DNA of 64,000 nt from Acinetobacter piscicola (GTDB lineage Bacteria > Pseudomonadota > Gammaproteobacteria > Pseudomonadales > Moraxellaceae), in the NCBI RefSeq assembly GCF_002233755.1, contig NZ_NIFO01000001.1, positions 496,001-560,000 of the forward strand. The letters run 5' to 3'. Position 1 is the stretch's first letter. Every line of letters begins with the position of its first letter. This document shows, in pieces, positions 25,346-35,372 of this stretch. A model generated the notes under the pieces. That model had not been told where the DNA came from and did not search any database. It saw only the letters and a list, made by a program, of their open reading frames with translations. Both the position numbers and the translations under genes were made by a program.

Positions 25346-26463
25346 CAAATTCTCCCGAAATAAACGATTATCACCCAGATCTGATTATTGAAGAAGCAGC
25401 ACAAGGATGGCGGATTATTCGTTTAAACCGCCCAAAATCTCTGCACGCACTTGACGAGTCAATTGTTGCAGCACTCTTGAAGTTGTTTGAAGATTTTCAC
25501 CATGATGATTCTGTGAAAGCGATTTGGTTAGATTCAACAACACCAAAAGCTTTTTGTGCAGGTGGTGATGTTCGTAAGCTTCGTCAATTGGTCATCAATA
25601 ATGAGGTTGATGCTGCCAATCGCTTTTTTGAAACAGAATACGCACTTGATTTGTTATTACATAACTACGCTAAGCCGATTGTGGTATGGGGTGAAGGTTA
25701 TGTGATGGGTGGCGGGCTTGGTTTGTTTATGGCAGCGCCATTCCGTTTAGTGACGCCGTATTCTCGCTTAGCAATGCCTGAAGTGAATATTGGTTTATAT
25801 CCAGATGTTGGTGCGACACGCTTCTTAGCTGATCGTGGTCAAATTGGTTTATTTACTGGTTTAACGGGTTCAATCATGACCGCTGCAGGTGGTTATGGCA
25901 TTGGTTGGGCAACGCATATTTGTGATACGCAACGTGATGTGGTGTTACAGAAACTTGTTGATATCGATTGGGATCATTATCCAGCAGGAGACTTCCGCGC
26001 GATCGATGATACCTTAAACAGTTTGCATCGTCCTGTTTCTCCTGGGCCGCTACAAAATTCGTTGGATGTGATTCATAGTGTTTGCCGTGGTGTAAATTTC
26101 CAACAAGATTATGAAGCAATCATTGGTTTGAGTGATGCACGTAGTGATTGGTTACGTCAAGCCAGTGAAAACTTGCAAAAAGGATCTCCAAGCACAGCAG
26201 CTATTACATGGTTGTTATGGCAATGGGGGCGTCAAGTGCATGCTTGGGCAGAAGTTTACGAGTTAGAAAAGCAAATTTCTGACTGGAAAATACGCCATCC
26301 TGATTTTGTTGAAGGTGTTCGTGCTCGTTTGGTAGATAAAGATTTATCTCCTGAATGGGAGCAAGTGGAATCAATGACATTGGCGGGAATTCTTGCCAAA
26401 AATCCACCTGTCACTACGATTGAGAGTTGGAATGCATTATTACGTCAATACGGCGTAATTTAA
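25342..26463 (+). CDS. Enoyl-CoA hydratase/isomerase family protein (3-hydroxyisobutyryl-CoA hydrolase-like)
   Basis: The 373-residue protein is a crotonase-fold enzyme. It has the oxyanion-hole segments AFCAGGDVRKL (about 71-81) and MGGGLGLFMAAPFR (about 121-134), and the MPEVNIGLYPDVGATRFL segment (about 145-162), which resembles 3-hydroxyisobutyryl-CoA hydrolase more than classical hydratases. The length and the C-terminal domain with WLLWQWGRQ also fit that group. The substrate cannot be decided from sequence alone; valine breakdown is possible but no other valine-degradation gene is near. It overlaps ung by 4 bp and precedes tadA by 6 bp. Confidence 0.8.
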   Translation: MTNSPEINDYHPDLIIEEAAQGWRIIRLNRPKSLHALDESIVAALLKLFEDFHHDDSVKAIWLDSTTPKAFCAGGDVRKLRQLVINNEVDAANRFFETEYALDLLLHNYAKPIVVWGEGYVMGGGLGLFMAAPFRLVTPYSRLAMPEVNIGLYPDVGATRFLADRGQIGLFTGLTGSIMTAAGGYGIGWATHICDTQRDVVLQKLVDIDWDHYPAGDFRAIDDTLNSLHRPVSPGPLQNSLDVIHSVCRGVNFQQDYEAIIGLSDARSDWLRQASENLQKGSPSTAAITWLLWQWGRQVHAWAEVYELEKQISDWKIRHPDFVEGVRARLVDKDLSPEWEQVESMTLAGILAKNPPVTTIESWNALLRQYGVI

Positions 26464-26469
26464 GCGGTT

Positions 26470-26991
26470 ATGTCTGAAGAAATTCAACAAAACATCATTG
26501 ATGAACAATGGATGCAGCAAGCTTTCGAGCAAGCTGCATTCGCTGCTTCTATAGGTGAGATTCCTGTCGGTGCGGTGATCGTGAGCCAAGGTCAAATCAT
26601 TGGCCGAGGATATAACCATCCAATATCCCAACATGATCCAACAGCACATGCTGAAATTCAGGCATTGCGAGATGCATGTCAAACCATTCAAAACTATCGC
26701 CTTCCTGAAGATGCAACACTCTATGTAACCTTAGAGCCTTGTACGATGTGTGTAGGTGCATTGATTCATTCACGTGTTCAGCGTGTAGTTTTTGGTGCGA
26801 CTGAACCTAAGGCAGGTTCACTGGTGAGTAGTCGGCAGTTGTTAGAATCAGGTTACTACAACCATGTTTTTAAATTTGACGGTGGATGTTTACATGAGCA
26901 ATGCTCATTGCAGCTTTCAGACTTTTTTAAAATGCGTCGTGAGCAAAAAAGACAACTAAAATTACAACAAAAGTCATTAAATGAGAGATAA
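26470..26991 (+). CDS. tadA: tRNA-specific adenosine deaminase
   Basis: TadA deaminates the wobble adenosine A34 of tRNA-Arg(ACG) to inosine. The zinc site is intact: H60 and the proton-shuttling E62 in HAEIQAL, and C91 and C94 in EPCTMCVGAL. The residues IPVGAVIV and IGRGYNHP precede them, as in the family. The protein is 173 residues. It lies 6 bp after the crotonase-family gene and is probably in the same transcript. Confidence 0.94.
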   Translation: MSEEIQQNIIDEQWMQQAFEQAAFAASIGEIPVGAVIVSQGQIIGRGYNHPISQHDPTAHAEIQALRDACQTIQNYRLPEDATLYVTLEPCTMCVGALIHSRVQRVVFGATEPKAGSLVSSRQLLESGYYNHVFKFDGGCLHEQCSLQLSDFFKMRREQKRQLKLQQKSLNER

Positions 26992-27019
26992 AAATAATTT
27001 AAAATGATGTTGATTTTTA

Positions 27020-27038
27020 ATGACAATAATCATTGTCA
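27020..27038. promoter_or_regulatory. Fur-box-like palindrome
   Basis: ATGACAATAATCATTGTCA contains an almost perfect palindrome (27021-27038) and matches the 19-bp Fur consensus GATAATGATAATCATTATC at 14 of 19 positions when aligned on the ATCATT core. It lies 57 bp upstream of the SRPBCC gene, where an operator would be expected. Confidence 0.4.
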
Positions 27039-27095
27039 AAACTAATATTTTTAAAACTATAGTATTTAAAAGCAAATATACAAAAGGCGAAAATC

Positions 27096-27530
27096 ATGAA
27101 TTCAATTCAAGTGAAACAAGCGTTTGATGCACCTGTAGCACAAGTGTTCGAATTACTTTCAAAACACTCAACTTATAATATTGCATTTGCACCTGTACAA
27201 GTTGTACGTGTTAAAGATTCTGCAGATGCTGAGCGCCCTGATGGTTTGGGTTCAATTCGTCGCATGGGTTTTGGGCCGATTAAACCTGTTCAAGAGCAGA
27301 TTACATTACTTGATGTAAATAAGCGTATTGAGTATAAATTAATCAATAATCCACTGATTAAGCATCATATTGGCATGATTGAGTTTAGTGAAATTTCTCC
27401 AAATAAAACATTGGTCACTTATACGATTGAATTACAAGCACGTGCACCATTTGTAAGTAAATTAATACTTGCACAGCTCAAACTTGCGATTACACTTGGC
27501 TTTAAGAAACTCGCAAAATCTTTTGTTTAA
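27096..27530 (+). CDS. SRPBCC (START-like) family protein
   Basis: The 144-residue protein has the polyketide-cyclase/START-like fold: an N-terminal strand [20 protein letters not shown], a central region with [20 protein letters not shown], and a long C-terminal amphipathic helix ([20 protein letters not shown]). Such proteins bind hydrophobic ligands or act on lipids; no function can be assigned. An AAAGGCG precedes the ATG. It sits upstream of cmk by 11 bp and has a Fur-like palindrome in front. Confidence 0.75.
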   Translation: MNSIQVKQAFDAPVAQVFELLSKHSTYNIAFAPVQVVRVKDSADAERPDGLGSIRRMGFGPIKPVQEQITLLDVNKRIEYKLINNPLIKHHIGMIEFSEISPNKTLVTYTIELQARAPFVSKLILAQLKLAITLGFKKLAKSFV

Positions 27531-27541
27531 TTGGAAATACA

Positions 27542-28231
27542 ATGACAATTCAAATCATCACGATCGATGGCCCTAGTGGTTCGGGCAAGGGAACACTTGC
27601 TGCCAAACTTGCAGCGCACTATCAATTCCATTTACTTGATTCAGGTGCGTTATATCGTTTGCTCGGATTGTCATTACATCAAAAAGGTTTTTTGGATACT
27701 TTGGATGATGAAGATACACTTCAACAAAGCGTTACAATTACAACAAATTTAGATATTGTCTTTAAAAGCTCAGAATCTGGCACTCAAATCTTGCTTGATG
27801 GTGAGGACGTAACCCAAACTATTCGTACAGAACGAGTGGGCGAGTTTGCCTCAAAAGTTGCTGCAATTCCTGCACTTAGAGCTGCATTAGTCGATCGCCA
27901 ATACGCATTTGCACAAGCGCCTGGCTTGGTTGCAGATGGTCGTGATATGGCAACAGCTATTTTCCCACAAGCTCAAGCGAAGATTTATTTGACGGCATCT
28001 GCTGAGTCTCGTGCAGAGCGACGAGTAAAACAGTTGCAGGCTATGGGGCTGGATGTTAAAATAAGCGACATTTTAGCAAATATACAAGCTCGAGATAAGC
28101 GAGATATGGAACGCACTGTCGCTCCACTCAAGCCAGCAACTGATGCTTACATCATTGATAGTTCAAGTTTGAACATTGATGAAGTGTTTCAGTTAATGAC
28201 TGATTATGTCGATTCTAAATTAGCTAACTAA
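27542..28231 (+). CDS. cmk: Cytidylate kinase
   Basis: Cmk phosphorylates CMP and dCMP. The 229-residue protein starts with the P-loop [17 protein letters not shown] (7-23) and has LDSGALYR (about 34-41), the [13 protein letters not shown] segment (about 137-149) with the nucleotide-binding arginine and aspartate, and [13 protein letters not shown]. It is followed by rpsA, the order conserved in many Proteobacteria. An 11-bp gap separates it from the SRPBCC gene upstream. Confidence 0.96.
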   Translation: MTIQIITIDGPSGSGKGTLAAKLAAHYQFHLLDSGALYRLLGLSLHQKGFLDTLDDEDTLQQSVTITTNLDIVFKSSESGTQILLDGEDVTQTIRTERVGEFASKVAAIPALRAALVDRQYAFAQAPGLVADGRDMATAIFPQAQAKIYLTASAESRAERRVKQLQAMGLDVKISDILANIQARDKRDMERTVAPLKPATDAYIIDSSSLNIDEVFQLMTDYVDSKLAN

Positions 28232-28305
28232 CGAATATTTAACTAAATATTAACAGAAGCATAACTTGATCAGTTTATATGGATTATGTGGATGTTTAAC
28301 TAAAC

Positions 28306-28328
28306 CGGCCTTGTCTGATCCAAGACCG
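28306..28328 (+). promoter_or_regulatory. Leader hairpin upstream of rpsA
   Basis: CGGCCTTG (28306-28313) pairs with CAAGACCG (28321-28328) around a 7-nt loop with one C-A mismatch. It lies 20 bp before the rpsA start codon and there is no T-run, so it is not a terminator. S1 in E. coli controls translation of its own mRNA through leader hairpins, and this could be the equivalent. Confidence 0.4.
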
Positions 28329-28348
28329 CTGACTTTACTAGGTATATC

Positions 28349-30028
28349 ATGACCGAATCTTTTGCAGCCCTCTTTGAAGAAAGCGAATTAAACCTCAACG
28401 TTGAAAAGGGTGCAGTCATCCAAGGTATCGTTGTTAGTATCGATTCTGACTGGGTAACTGTAGATACTGGCCTTAAATCTGAAGGCGTTGTATCACGTGC
28501 TGAATTCTTAAACGAACAACGTGAACTTGAAGTTCAAGTTGGCGATACTGTTGATGTTGTTGTTGAAGCACTTGACAACGGTATGGGTCAAACAGTTTTA
28601 TCACGTGAAAAAGCGAAACGTGCTGAAACTTGGACTAAGCTTGAAAAAATCTTTGAAGACGGCGAAATCGTTACTGGTGTTATTTCTGGTAAGGTTAAAG
28701 GCGGTTTCACTGTTGACATCGGTCCAGTTCGTGCATTCTTACCAGGTTCATTGGTAGACACTCGTCCTATCCGTGACACGACTCACCTTGAAGGTAAAGA
28801 GTTAGAGTTCAAAGTAATCAAGCTTGATGCTAAACGTAACAACGTTGTTGTATCTCGTCGTGCAGTTATGGAAGCTGAATCTTCAGCTGACCGTGAAGCA
28901 TTACTTTCTCAACTTGAAGAAGGTCAAACAGTTACAGGTACGATTAAGAACCTTACTGATTACGGCGCATTCGTTGACCTTGGCGGTATCGATGGTCTTC
29001 TACATATCACAGATATGGCTTGGAAACGCATCAAACACCCTTCAGAAGTTGTTGAAGTGGGTCAAGAAGTTACTGTTAAAGTACTTAAGTTTGACAAAGA
29101 ACGTAACCGTGTATCTCTAGGTCTTAAGCAATTAGGCGAAGATCCTTGGTTAGCGATCATGAACCGTTATCCTAAAGGTTCTATCGTTAAAGCGCGTGTA
29201 ACGAACTTAACTGATTACGGTTGTTTTGCTGAAATCGCTGAAGGCGTTGAAGGCTTAGTACACGTTTCAGAAATGGATCACACTAACAAAAACATCCACC
29301 CATCTAAAGTTGTTCAGATTGGTGACGAAGTTGATGTTATGGTTCTTGAAGTTGATGAAGAGCGTCGTCGTATTTCTCTTGGTATCAAACAAACTCGTGC
29401 GAACCCATGGGAAGAATTCTCTAAGTCACACGACAAGGGCGAGAAAGTTTCTGGTACGATCAAGTCAATCACTGACTTCGGTATCTTCATCGGTTTACCA
29501 GGCGGTATCGATGGTCTAGTTCACTTGTCTGATATTTCTTGGAACGAACAAGGCGAAGATGCTATCCGTCGTTACAAGAAAGGTGACACTGTTGAAGCGG
29601 TTATCTTGTCTGTAGATGCTGAAGGCAACCGTATCAGCCTTGGTATCAAACAATTGAACAACGATCCGTTCAATGACTTCTTAGCTGCTAACGAACGCGG
29701 TGCGTTAGTTAAAGGTACAGTAACTGCAGTTGATGCTAAAGGCGCAACGATTAAGTTAGCTGATGAAGTTGAAGCTTCTTTGAAAGCATCTGAAATCAAC
29801 CGCGATCGCGTTGAAGATGCAACTAAATTCTTAGAAGTTGGTCAAGAAGTTGAAGCTAAAATCATCAATGTAGATCGTAAATCACGTTCTATCAACTTGT
29901 CGATTAAAGCGAAAGACGAAGCTGAAGAGAAAGAAGCTGTTGCTAACTTGAAAACAACTGCAACAAATGGTCAAGAAAATGGTCCTAAGACTATTGGTGA
30001 CTTGATCAAAGCTCAGATGAATCACTAA
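28349..30028 (+). CDS. rpsA: 30S ribosomal protein S1
   Basis: S1 binds mRNA and brings it to the ribosome. The 559-residue protein has six S1 (OB-fold) repeats, of which repeats three to five have the strongest signature (for example [59 protein letters not shown]), and an acidic C-terminal tail. Codon choice is strongly biased as for a highly expressed gene. The leader carries a hairpin (28306-28328). No standard Shine-Dalgarno is seen, as is usual for rpsA. A terminator follows at 30089. Confidence 0.98.
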   Translation: MTESFAALFEESELNLNVEKGAVIQGIVVSIDSDWVTVDTGLKSEGVVSRAEFLNEQRELEVQVGDTVDVVVEALDNGMGQTVLSREKAKRAETWTKLEKIFEDGEIVTGVISGKVKGGFTVDIGPVRAFLPGSLVDTRPIRDTTHLEGKELEFKVIKLDAKRNNVVVSRRAVMEAESSADREALLSQLEEGQTVTGTIKNLTDYGAFVDLGGIDGLLHITDMAWKRIKHPSEVVEVGQEVTVKVLKFDKERNRVSLGLKQLGEDPWLAIMNRYPKGSIVKARVTNLTDYGCFAEIAEGVEGLVHVSEMDHTNKNIHPSKVVQIGDEVDVMVLEVDEERRRISLGIKQTRANPWEEFSKSHDKGEKVSGTIKSITDFGIFIGLPGGIDGLVHLSDISWNEQGEDAIRRYKKGDTVEAVILSVDAEGNRISLGIKQLNNDPFNDFLAANERGALVKGTVTAVDAKGATIKLADEVEASLKASEINRDRVEDATKFLEVGQEVEAKIINVDRKSRSINLSIKAKDEAEEKEAVANLKTTATNGQENGPKTIGDLIKAQMNH

Positions 30029-30088
30029 GTTATTGTTAAGAAGTATTATTTAATGTAATTAATTAATATTTTTTATTCAATTAGTGTA

Positions 30089-30126
30089 AAAGGTAGCGTA
30101 GTATATGATTACTGCGCTACCTTTTT
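30089..30126 (+). terminator. rpsA terminator
   Basis: A 14-bp inverted repeat (30089-30102 with 30111-30124, one G-T wobble) with an 8-nt loop ends in a run of five T. It lies 60 bp after the rpsA stop, in front of ihfB. Confidence 0.85.
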
Positions 30127-30187
30127 GTATTTAAAAAGGATATTATCTAGTGTATGTCAATTAGCATTAAAATTAATGAGGTCTTAA

Positions 30188-30490
30188 ATGACAACTGAAG
30201 CACTTAATAAGTCTGACTTAATAGAAAGAATTGCTCTTAAAAATCCACATTTAGCAGAGCCTTTAGTGGAAGAAGCTGTTAAGATCATGATTGACCAAAT
30301 GATAGCATCATTATCTTCGGATGATCGAATCGAGATTCGTGGGTTTGGTAGCTTTGCATTACATCACCGTGAACCGCGTGTCGGTCGCAACCCAAAAACA
30401 GGTAAATCAGTAGAAGTTGCAGCTAAAGCTGTGCCACATTTTAAACCTGGTAAGGCACTACGTGATGCAGTAAACGAATCTGCTGATTAA
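30188..30490 (+). CDS. ihfB: Integration host factor subunit beta
   Basis: IHF is a heterodimeric DNA-bending protein used in replication, recombination and transcription. The 100-residue protein has the HU/IHF fold with the signature [21 protein letters not shown] (split: [14 protein letters not shown] and GRNPKTG); the proline in RNPKTG inserts between base pairs. The ATG has GAGG seven nucleotides upstream. It follows rpsA, the usual neighbour of ihfB, and precedes lapA. Confidence 0.96.
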   Translation: MTTEALNKSDLIERIALKNPHLAEPLVEEAVKIMIDQMIASLSSDDRIEIRGFGSFALHHREPRVGRNPKTGKSVEVAAKAVPHFKPGKALRDAVNESAD

Positions 30491-30513
30491 TAAAAAATTC
30501 GAATGGGGTAATT

Positions 30514-30879
30514 ATGCGTTTTATCTTAGGGCTGCTTTTGGTAGCAGTGTTTGTCTATTCTTTAGCATTGGTATTGATCAATGGTACTGAATTACCTGTA
30601 GACTTATGGTTTACTCAAGTTCCTGCTATGCGCCTAGGTTTATTGCTATTACTGACCTTAGCGATTGGTATTGTTCTAGGATTGCTTATCGGTGTTCAAG
30701 CTTTCCGTGTGTTCCAAACAAACTGGGAAATTAGACGTTTACGCAAAGATATTGATCATCTGCGTAAAGAGCAAATTCAGACTGCACAATTGGCCGCTGC
30801 TGAAGCTGCTGCAAGTGTACGTCATGAAAAGACGGTATTAGATATACACGCTCAAGATAAAAACTCTAATCCTCTTTAA
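30514..30879 (+). CDS. lapA: LapA family (DUF1049) inner membrane protein
   Basis: LapA proteins have two membrane helices and a cytoplasmic coiled coil, and with LapB work in lipopolysaccharide assembly and LpxC control. The 121-residue protein has membrane helices at about 2-23 and 41-64, a VQAFRVFQTNWEIRRLRKDI segment with the coiled coil (about 66-105), and a polar tail. In E. coli lapB follows lapA; here the next gene on this strand is pyrF, beyond an inserted fimbrial operon, and lapB is not found in the window. Confidence 0.85.
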   Translation: MRFILGLLLVAVFVYSLALVLINGTELPVDLWFTQVPAMRLGLLLLLTLAIGIVLGLLIGVQAFRVFQTNWEIRRLRKDIDHLRKEQIQTAQLAAAEAAASVRHEKTVLDIHAQDKNSNPL

Positions 30880-30890
30880 TCGCAGTACTA

Positions 30891-30930
30891 AAAAACTCCT
30901 TATTGGTCAAAATAAGGAGTTTTTGTTTTT
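30891..30930 (+). terminator. Terminator after lapA
   Basis: AAAAACTCCTTATT (30891-30904) and its perfect complement (30911-30924) form a 14-bp stem with a 6-nt loop, followed by G and a run of five T. A-rich sequence before it may allow function in both directions, but the fimbrial operon ends 100 bp further on. Confidence 0.85.
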
Positions 30931-31029
30931 ATAGCAGTTCAAAATAAAATTTTATCAAAACTTATTATTGAAAAGTGGAAGACTTCATTTTTCACGAATA
31001 TTATTTTTATTGAAAAGTTATTCTAAAAA

Positions 31030-32091
31030 TTAATCATAAACAATATTGAGATAAGCTTGTGCACGAACAGTTCCAGGTGTGACGTTATTGTTGGTTCTGA
31101 CGTAATTGGCTTTAATAATGTGCTGAATAATTGTAGATGTATTCATATTTCCAAAAGTCCATTTATTTGTTGTTTCAGACTGGTTTGGATCTAAACTGAT
31201 AATATTATTACTTTTATCACGCAGGCGTATTCCGACACCAGTAGCATAACCTGTACCAGTTTGATTTTGTAAAATATTACTTGCATTGGATTGATTGAGT
31301 GTATCGGTCATATAGGCTTTGATTTCGCGACCACCACCATTATTTAAGTTGGCACAGTTAATGCTCAATGTTGCAGTATTATTGCTTAAAGATGTTTCAC
31401 TTCCAGGTAGACCTAATTGGCGGATACTTACATCAGGTAGTGAGATGGTATAATCGGTAGGACTAAGCGTGCAAGTTGTCTCAGAGATATTTACAGTCGC
31501 ATTGAGGTAAACTGGGATAGATGTTGAAACTTGGGCACCTGTAGAGTTTCTTCTTAAATTAATGGTTGCCACTTGAAGCTTATTGATATTGATCGTAGCA
31601 GGATATGAAGTCATTGCTGCTGTTTTCGGTAAAACATAGAGTGTGACTCTTATTTTTACTCCATGTGAATCACCATCATATTGATAAATGGGTGTTTCTA
31701 CAGTATTGACAACTTTTAGAGTGGCTGTCATGGGTGCATCGCCCATTTCTACTTTAACGCCAAGAGCAGGGTTGCTATTCAGGCGATAAACATCTGTACT
31801 GAATTGTGTAACGTTAGTATTGAAAATAGTACCATAAACAGTTCGCATATATTGAGGGTTAAGAGAGCAAGTATCATAGACTCTAAAAATACTGGCATCT
31901 ACAGTAGCGACCCCTCGTGAAAAAACATTAGATTGAATAGAGCTGGTTTCATATTTATTAATATTTGTAGTACTGGCTGTTAATGTGGGCATTGTATAAC
32001 CACCAGTGAAACTGCTACCTACGTTACACGCAAATGCAGAATAACTGGCAGGTAGGGTAAATAAAGCAAATAAAAATTTATATTTAAACAT
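31030..32091 (-). CDS. Chaperone-usher fimbrial tip adhesin
   Basis: This 353-residue protein is the last gene of the fimbrial operon. It has a signal peptide (about 1-21, ending SAFA before CNVGSS), an N-terminal domain of unknown ligand (about 22-200), and a C-terminal pilin domain (about 205-353) starting at ETTCTLSPTDYTISLPDVS and ending in AQAYLNIVYD, the donor-strand acceptor typical of fimbrial subunits. Two-domain architecture and gene position make it the probable tip adhesin; what it binds is unknown. It lies 18 bp after the usher gene. Confidence 0.82.
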   Translation of the reverse strand: MFKYKFLFALFTLPASYSAFACNVGSSFTGGYTMPTLTASTTNINKYETSSIQSNVFSRGVATVDASIFRVYDTCSLNPQYMRTVYGTIFNTNVTQFSTDVYRLNSNPALGVKVEMGDAPMTATLKVVNTVETPIYQYDGDSHGVKIRVTLYVLPKTAAMTSYPATININKLQVATINLRRNSTGAQVSTSIPVYLNATVNISETTCTLSPTDYTISLPDVSIRQLGLPGSETSLSNNTATLSINCANLNNGGGREIKAYMTDTLNQSNASNILQNQTGTGYATGVGIRLRDKSNNIISLDPNQSETTNKWTFGNMNTSTIIQHIIKANYVRTNNNVTPGTVRAQAYLNIVYD

Positions 32092-32109
32092 TCTACCACT
32101 CCAATGATT

Positions 32110-34611
32110 CTATTTGCATACTGCGCTAAAACTAGCAAAAGGAATTTGATTTTGACTTTGCTTTAACATTTCATCTGAAATGTTAAATTGGCAAGCATTT
32201 GAATTATTCCAGTTTATGCTATAGGTTCCTGCATTAAGGCTAGAAATAAAAATTTGCTGCCCTTGTCCAACGGTAGCAATTACATGATTCGATGCATTTA
32301 ACACTTGAGCGCCCATTGGAATGACTGAATCATTATGTATAAGCTCAATTAATGCTTTATTGCTTTTCAGTGCTTTAAAATCAACTAAAATACTGGCATT
32401 GGATTTTGGTATGACCTGTAGTTCTGTCGCATTCACTTCTGTATTTAAAGGAATTGTATTCGGGTTTAAGGCGATACTATTATATTGATATGGATTTAAG
32501 TAAGGTAAAATCGCATTTCCCCAACGATCAACTTTGATATTGTTGCCATTCAATAGGCTGATACCTTCTAGTCCTTTTGCATGAATAATGGCATAAGTAT
32601 CATTTAAATCATTGCTTAAGGTAATACCATGGCGGTGAGCCACAATCGCGCCTTGTGCCTGAACAGAGTATTGGCGTTGTTGATCAAAATTTGTGGTATA
32701 AGTCGATGCCAAATAAACAGGGCTAGTTTTATAACTTAGTGAGCCACTTAATAAGTCGGTGTCTTTGCTATTAGAATAATTTATATTATAGCCGAGTTGT
32801 TGATTTTCACCTAAACTACCAAATAAGCCAATTTGATTGGTATTGAGTGCATTATTATCTGGATATAATTCGCTGCTTAATCGAAGATTGCTATTTTGCT
32901 TCTTAAATGAAAGTGGAATGTTTACATTTAAAAAGTATTGGGTATCTTTATCGGATTTATATTGGTCATTTTCGGTACGTTGTAAGCCAAAGTAATAACC
33001 TATACCTTTATAGTTATTGCTATAACTAAGTTGCAATGATTTTTGTTCATTCTCAGCATGCCAGAATTTATATTGCGAGTAATTGACTGACAATGCACCA
33101 TAGGATTGACCTAAGTTTTGCGTCAATTGGATGTAATTTGAAGATTTTGGGCGACCATTCAGTGCATTTGAGAATGTATTATTCTGTGTATAACGACTTT
33201 GCATGACCTCATCAAATGAATAATATTGATCATTGTTATAATATGAACTATTTAAACTAATATTGGTTTTTGCTGCATTTAGTGCAAGGTTGTAGCGCAT
33301 ATTAATAAGGAAGCTATCCAAATTTTGATTAGATTCATTAAAATCGGCTTTTACATAATTTCCTTCGAATGCAAAACCACCGATCTGAGTATTTAAGGCT
33401 GTACCCAATATAAATGATTGATAATGCTTACTGATGAGTCCAGCGCTACTCAGCGACATGAAGTTATTTAAACCATAATCAAAAGATGCATTGATTAACT
33501 GTTCATCATAGGCTTTATCATTTTGGCGGAAACGACCTAGCGCAAATTGGTACCTGAATTGATTGGCGCGTATGGTTTGTATGTAGTTGTTATAGGGTAA
33601 GTCAAAGCTATGAATTTCACCATTGGCTTCGATTACATCGACACTTAATGTCCCACCTGTACCCGGTGTTTGTAGATCTGTGATATTAAATGCACCTGCA
33701 GGTACTGTGCGTTCTAGGATAATCTGTTGATTTTGACGAACACGAACGAGGGCATTGCCTTTAGCATATCCAGTAATATTGGGTGCATAACTTTGTAGAG
33801 AGACTGGCAACATGCGATCATCGCTCGCAATTTGCACACCACGAACAGCAAAGCTTGAATTACTATTGATTGTTTTAGTATTGGTATAAAAATCACCAAG
33901 TGTCAGTTGTGATTTGATACTTGGTAAAACACGCAAGAGTTTATTTTCGTAACTTACATATTGTTCAGTATTATTTTCATTGCTAAAACTGGTACTGCCT
34001 GAGTGACGGAATTGCCATTCACCTAAATTAACTCCAGCATTCAGATTTAAAAAGCTAGAGTCTTGTTGATTATCTTGACCATAATCTGAGTTGTAATAGT
34101 TGTAATAATATTTTAAAAAACTACTATTACCGCCATTTTCCCATAATGATGGATCGATGTAGCCTAAAGGTCTTTCATTGAGCATGTTTTGAGGGCTGGT
34201 AATGTTGACTCGTTGTTCTGCAATATTGAGTTTCCAAAAAACCACATGATTCATTAAACGAGTGTCGATACAGTCAGATGTGACTTTATCTAAATCAATC
34301 AACTTTGTATTAAAATCTAACTGCTTGACCGTGTTTCTAGGAATACAATAACGCTGCTTTTGAGGATCGTTAGGATCATCAGTAATATGCACGACAGAGC
34401 GGGTGATATAGCGATCGTTTAAATAAAGATCGAGAATATAATCATTGGGAGCAACTTTATCGCTCGAAATTAATTTTTCGATATCGATATTTTTACTATT
34501 TTGACCGTATAAGAAACTATTATCAAATTGAGGAGATTGCGCAACAACATTTTGATGACAAAGATATAAGCTTAGCGCTAAAGCACTATATCTAAGTTTT
34601 AAATGTTTCAA
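32110..34611 (-). CDS. Fimbrial outer membrane usher protein
   Basis: Ushers form the outer-membrane pore and assembly platform of chaperone-usher pili. The 833-residue protein has a signal peptide (about 1-24, ending VVAQ), an N-terminal periplasmic domain (DNSFLYGQNSKNIDIEKL onward), a beta-barrel with a plug domain (about 150-700, including TGYAKGNALVRVRQN and FDLPYNNYIQTIR), and a C-terminal domain ending with two cysteines (CQFNIS and SAVCK). It belongs to the FimD/PapC family. It lies 34 bp downstream of the chaperone gene. Confidence 0.93.
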   Translation of the reverse strand: MKHLKLRYSALALSLYLCHQNVVAQSPQFDNSFLYGQNSKNIDIEKLISSDKVAPNDYILDLYLNDRYITRSVVHITDDPNDPQKQRYCIPRNTVKQLDFNTKLIDLDKVTSDCIDTRLMNHVVFWKLNIAEQRVNITSPQNMLNERPLGYIDPSLWENGGNSSFLKYYYNYYNSDYGQDNQQDSSFLNLNAGVNLGEWQFRHSGSTSFSNENNTEQYVSYENKLLRVLPSIKSQLTLGDFYTNTKTINSNSSFAVRGVQIASDDRMLPVSLQSYAPNITGYAKGNALVRVRQNQQIILERTVPAGAFNITDLQTPGTGGTLSVDVIEANGEIHSFDLPYNNYIQTIRANQFRYQFALGRFRQNDKAYDEQLINASFDYGLNNFMSLSSAGLISKHYQSFILGTALNTQIGGFAFEGNYVKADFNESNQNLDSFLINMRYNLALNAAKTNISLNSSYYNNDQYYSFDEVMQSRYTQNNTFSNALNGRPKSSNYIQLTQNLGQSYGALSVNYSQYKFWHAENEQKSLQLSYSNNYKGIGYYFGLQRTENDQYKSDKDTQYFLNVNIPLSFKKQNSNLRLSSELYPDNNALNTNQIGLFGSLGENQQLGYNINYSNSKDTDLLSGSLSYKTSPVYLASTYTTNFDQQRQYSVQAQGAIVAHRHGITLSNDLNDTYAIIHAKGLEGISLLNGNNIKVDRWGNAILPYLNPYQYNSIALNPNTIPLNTEVNATELQVIPKSNASILVDFKALKSNKALIELIHNDSVIPMGAQVLNASNHVIATVGQGQQIFISSLNAGTYSINWNNSNACQFNISDEMLKQSQNQIPFASFSAVCK

Positions 34612-34645
34612 AAAACAATCTCCAATTGAGTAGTATTAAAAGGTA

Positions 34646-35353
34646 TTAAAAAGTCTTTTCTATAGTAAATAATGAACCATAATCATTGATAAAAGAAAGC
34701 TGTATCGATTTGGCACTCTCTAAATGATCAAGATTAATCTGCTGTTTTGCAAAAGGTTCTATATAAGTCAGTGATGTAATTTCACGAGTACTACTATTTT
34801 TTAAAACCAAATTAGATTTACCAAAATTTAAGTAATACGGTGTTGGGTTATTAATTTCTAAACTATTACCTGTACGTTGCACTTGAACCTTTTCAAAAGC
34901 TTGTTGCTGTTCCATTTTAAGGCCCGTTGGGCGATAAAAAAGTTTTAAACGGCTACGAATTGCAAATTGTAAATAATTGGCATCTGCCACTTCAGGTTTA
35001 GCAGGAATATCAAGGACATTCAACCAAAATAAACTTTCTCTGTCAGTCGCAAGTTTTTCTTTTTGATTGAAGATAATGCGTAAAGATTGTCCTTTATTAG
35101 CATCAACAGTTGTAATAGGTGGTGTGACAATAAATGGCGCTTTGGTTGTGGTAGGATCTGCAATGGAATCTTTGGTATCAACCCAAGACTGAACTAACGC
35201 AACTTTATCACCGACATTGCTTAACTGTACCGATACGAATTCTTTATCACTTGGATAAATCACACGTGTACCTGTAATCACGATACCTGCTTGAACAGTA
35301 GAGAATAAGCTAGATAACATTAACAATGATGAAGTCATCAGTCTTTTGTTCAT
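34646..35353 (-). CDS. Fimbrial periplasmic chaperone
   Basis: PapD/FimC-type chaperones cap pilin subunits by donor-strand complementation. The 235-residue protein has a signal peptide (about 1-22, ending TVQA), the first immunoglobulin domain with GTRVIYPSDKEFVSVQLSN, the family motif with VTPPITTVDANKGQSLRI, the segment RESLFWLNVLDIP, and a second domain with FYRPTGL and PYYLNFGKSNL. It follows the pilin gene; a hairpin lies between them. Confidence 0.93.
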   Translation of the reverse strand: MNKRLMTSSLLMLSSLFSTVQAGIVITGTRVIYPSDKEFVSVQLSNVGDKVALVQSWVDTKDSIADPTTTKAPFIVTPPITTVDANKGQSLRIIFNQKEKLATDRESLFWLNVLDIPAKPEVADANYLQFAIRSRLKLFYRPTGLKMEQQQAFEKVQVQRTGNSLEINNPTPYYLNFGKSNLVLKNSSTREITSLTYIEPFAKQQINLDHLESAKSIQLSFINDYGSLFTIEKTF

Positions 35354-35372
35354 TTCAAATCCTTGTAGAAAG

